From NCBI GenBank assembly GCA_041485385.1, contig JBGPJM010000253.1, positions 1 through 6,713 on the forward strand: DNA of 6,713 nucleotides, given 5' to 3'. The DNA is from JBGPJM01 sp041485385. GTDB taxonomy: Bacteria; Planctomycetota; Phycisphaerae; Phycisphaerales; UBA1924. The translations under genes were made by a program, and so were the position numbers. Within the stretch, counting starts at the first letter, position 1. Every line of letters begins with the position of its first letter. Under the pieces are notes generated by a model. The model saw only the letters and a program-made list of their open reading frames with translations, ran no database searches and was not told the origin of the DNA. Of this stretch, positions 5,447 through 6,713 are shown one piece after another.

Positions 5447-6202
5447 GTGACCGCCCTACCGACAACCCCGTCGCGCCTTCGGCGCTGGCTGCGGCGCGCC
5501 GTAGTGGCAGTGGGCCTGGGCGTGATCACCACCGTTGGTGTGGCGTGGGCCTGCGCGGTGATTCCACCTCCCGGCGGCGGCCGGACGTGCGGTTCGGACG
5601 TCGGCAGCCGCGCACTGGCGCCCACCGAGGGGCACGGTGTCCTTCAGACCAACCACACGTACTGGGGCGGGTGGACGTATTACAGCGGCGGCGTTATTCA
5701 CAGCAACCTGCTCGTGCCGCGGCCCGACGGCGCCGCGCCCGACAGCGTCCTGCCGGTCTCGCTTCGCCGCGAGCTGCTGCCCTGGTGCTACGGCGATGCA
5801 CCGTGGCCGCCCGAGGGAACGCACGACATCCGGGCGTTTGTTTCGTGCGGCTGGCTGCTCCGCGCCCTCGCATGCGCCGGCGCGAGAACGACGACGTACC
5901 TGCCGGCGCCTATGCCGCGGACTCCAACGGTGCTATACGGCTTGCCGGTGCCCCGTCGGTTCGCGCGATACTTCGCCAACTCGACCGTTGCCGGGAGCGC
6001 CCTCCTCCCCACCCAGCCCCTCTACCGCGGGCTCATCCTCGACACGCTCCTCTTCAGCGCCGCGTGGTTCCCTCTCCTCGCCGTCCCGGGCGTCCGCCGT
6101 CGCACCCGCCGCCGCCGGCGCGGACACTGCCCCGCCTGCGGGTATGACCGGCTGGGCGAGTTCGGGACGCCGTGCCCGGAGTGTGGTGCGCGCGTGCCGT
6201 AG
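5447..6202 (+). CDS. Two-helix membrane protein with C-terminal zinc ribbon
   Basis: This 251-residue protein has a basic N-terminus (RLRRWLRRA) and a first helix at about 17-38. A ~155-residue exposed region is rich in aromatic residues and cysteines (TNHTYWGGWTYYSGG, LPWCYGD, FVSCGWLLRALAC). A second helix is at about 195-214 (PLYRGLILDTLLFSAAWFPL). Then come an Arg-rich stretch (RRRTRRRRRG) and a zinc ribbon with C228, C231 (CPACGYD), C243 and C246 (CPECG) within five residues of the end. The order PLYRG helix, poly-Arg, CPACGYD is typical of Phycisphaerales hypothetical proteins as I remember them; the function is unknown. The GTG at 5447 is chosen because it gives a proper basic N-terminus before the first helix and is preceded by a -10-like element. 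The gene diverges from the related 171-residue gene but shares little sequence with it outside the ribbon. Confidence 0.85.
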   Translation: MTALPTTPSRLRRWLRRAVVAVGLGVITTVGVAWACAVIPPPGGGRTCGSDVGSRALAPTEGHGVLQTNHTYWGGWTYYSGGVIHSNLLVPRPDGAAPDSVLPVSLRRELLPWCYGDAPWPPEGTHDIRAFVSCGWLLRALACAGARTTTYLPAPMPRTPTVLYGLPVPRRFARYFANSTVAGSALLPTQPLYRGLILDTLLFSAAWFPLLAVPGVRRRTRRRRRGHCPACGYDRLGEFGTPCPECGARVP

Positions 6203-6248
6203 CGAGGTGGCAGAGGACCGGCGCGCGGTCGTCGTCAATTATCCAGAT

Positions 6249-6350
6249 CCGCCGCCGGCGTGATCGGACGCCCGCGGACGAACGGCACCGGGCCGTTCTC
6301 GCTGGGCCCCCGCGGCCCACTCACTGCGTTCGGGGCTCGTATCGAAAGTC
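6249..6350. repeat. ~120-base tandem repeat, unit 1
   Basis: This unit begins CCGCCGCCGGCGTGATCGG and ends with the 44-base element shared with 5328-5371. It matches 6371-6471 along its full length. Corresponding bases are 122 apart, which is not a multiple of three. Read on the minus strand it encodes SIRAPNAVSGPRG and, further on, FVRGRPITPAA before a stop. Confidence 0.75.
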
Positions 6351-6370
6351 TCTCACGAGCTCAACAGGTA

Positions 6371-6471
6371 CCGCCGCGGGCGTGATCGGGCGACCGCGGA
6401 CGAAGGTTACGGGGCAGTTGTCGCTCGACGCCCGCGGCCCGCTCACTGCGTTCGGGGCTCGTATTGAAGTC
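6371..6471. repeat. ~120-base tandem repeat, unit 2
   Basis: This unit begins CCGCCGCGGGCGTGATCGG and contains the 44-base element with one substitution and one deleted base near its end (GTATTGAAGTC). On the minus strand it encodes SIRAPNAVSGPRA and FVRGRPITPAA. Ten of its 14 differences from unit 1 over those 32 codons fall at third positions. Confidence 0.75.
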
Positions 6472-6610
6472 GCCCGCGAGGTCGGCGCACGGCGCGGCGG
6501 TCGGCGAACCGGCACTTGCGGGACGTCCGGGCGGACGCACGGCCCGGAGGGGTCCGCTCTCGCCCCACGCCGGTTGCGCCAGAGGAGCGGGTGCATGGCG
6601 CCGGTCGTCG

Positions 6611-6696
6611 ACGTGGCCGCGCTGATCGCCGTGCGGCGGTCCGGACCGGGGCCGATGTCGCTGGGCCCGCGGTCCACTCACTGCGGTCAACTGCTC
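6611..6696. repeat. ~120-base tandem repeat, diverged unit
   Basis: CTGATCGCC at 6622 corresponds to GTGATCGG in units 1 and 2, and GTCGCTGGGCCC followed by ACTCACTGCG corresponds to their right half. The TGATCG landmark lies 240 bases beyond that of unit 2, twice the unit length. After CACTGCGG the similarity ends, so the right edge of the array is probably here. Confidence 0.55.
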
Positions 6697-6713
6697 TTCG
6701 CGGCCTTGTAGAA

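Larger units (their letters stand above)
6203..6713. other. Repeat-filled stretch without a convincing gene
   Basis: These 511 bases follow the stop of the plus-strand gene. Every open frame is either Arg/Pro/Gly-rich or passes through the tandem repeats. The contents are imperfect units of about 120 bases at 6249-6350, 6371-6471 and 6611-6696, with a decayed unit probably between the last two (around 6507-6600, recognisable by CGGACGCACGGC against CGGACGAACGGC). The minus-strand frame 6321-6677 (118 residues) runs through three of the units and may be a relic of coding sequence. Confidence 0.6.

Noticed and set aside
5272..6147. A 291-residue plus-strand frame overlapping the 251-residue gene
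   Set aside because: It is Arg/Pro/Ala-rich without helices or motifs, begins inside the repeat region, and lacks the zinc ribbon present in the overlapping frame.
6321..6677. A 118-residue minus-strand open frame as a real gene
   Set aside because: It begins directly after a stop, has no start signal and is made largely of repeat units. The third-position bias is reported as a finding, but it is not enough to call a gene.
6249..6696. CRISPR array
   Set aside because: Units are about 120 bases and similar along most of their length, with no short identical repeats separated by unique spacers of constant length, and no cas genes are present.
6687..6713. Possible last eight codons (FYKAAKSS then TGA) of a minus-strand gene entering from the right edge
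   Set aside because: The codons are plausible and the frame is open to the edge, but eight residues cannot be distinguished from chance.

Overview
The window is about two-thirds G+C and looks like a chromosomal segment of a planctomycete, most likely of the class Phycisphaerae. The main reason is that three of its five genes encode small membrane proteins carrying a four-cysteine zinc ribbon of the form CPxCGY...CPECG next to an Arg-rich stretch. That architecture is, to my knowledge, very common in Phycisphaerales and rare elsewhere. The taxonomic call is inference; no rRNA or marker gene is present.

Layout. Four genes lie on the minus strand and are read from right to left. They are a 171-residue two-helix zinc-ribbon protein (4737-5252), a 439-residue multi-helix zinc-ribbon protein (3268-4587), a 360-residue secreted protein of unknown function (2044-3126), and a 536-residue protein built from two copies of one ~245-residue domain (166-1776). 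The gaps between them are 149, 141 and 267 bases, too wide for a tightly coupled operon. Several genes appear to have their own start signal. A fifth gene (5447-6202, plus strand) diverges from the 171-residue gene and encodes another two-helix zinc-ribbon protein. The last 510 bases hold no convincing gene but contain imperfect tandem repeats of about 120 bases.

The most distinctive feature is an 80-base block, 70/80 identical and gap-free, that covers the upstream region, start codon and first codons of two otherwise unrelated genes (3102-3181 and 4563-4642). The same short core, TACnnT followed by five bases and the ATG, also precedes the 171-residue gene. There is no Shine-Dalgarno sequence, so the arrangement reads as a promoter -10 element placed for leaderless transcription. 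A second theme is a 44-base repeat found in the divergent promoter region (5328-5371) and again inside the tandem repeats at the right end (43/44 identical).

No enzyme, mobile element, CRISPR array, tRNA or rRNA is recognisable. How the genes work together cannot be deduced from sequence. All are envelope-type or uncharacterised proteins, and the three zinc-ribbon proteins may do related jobs at the cytoplasmic face of the inner membrane.
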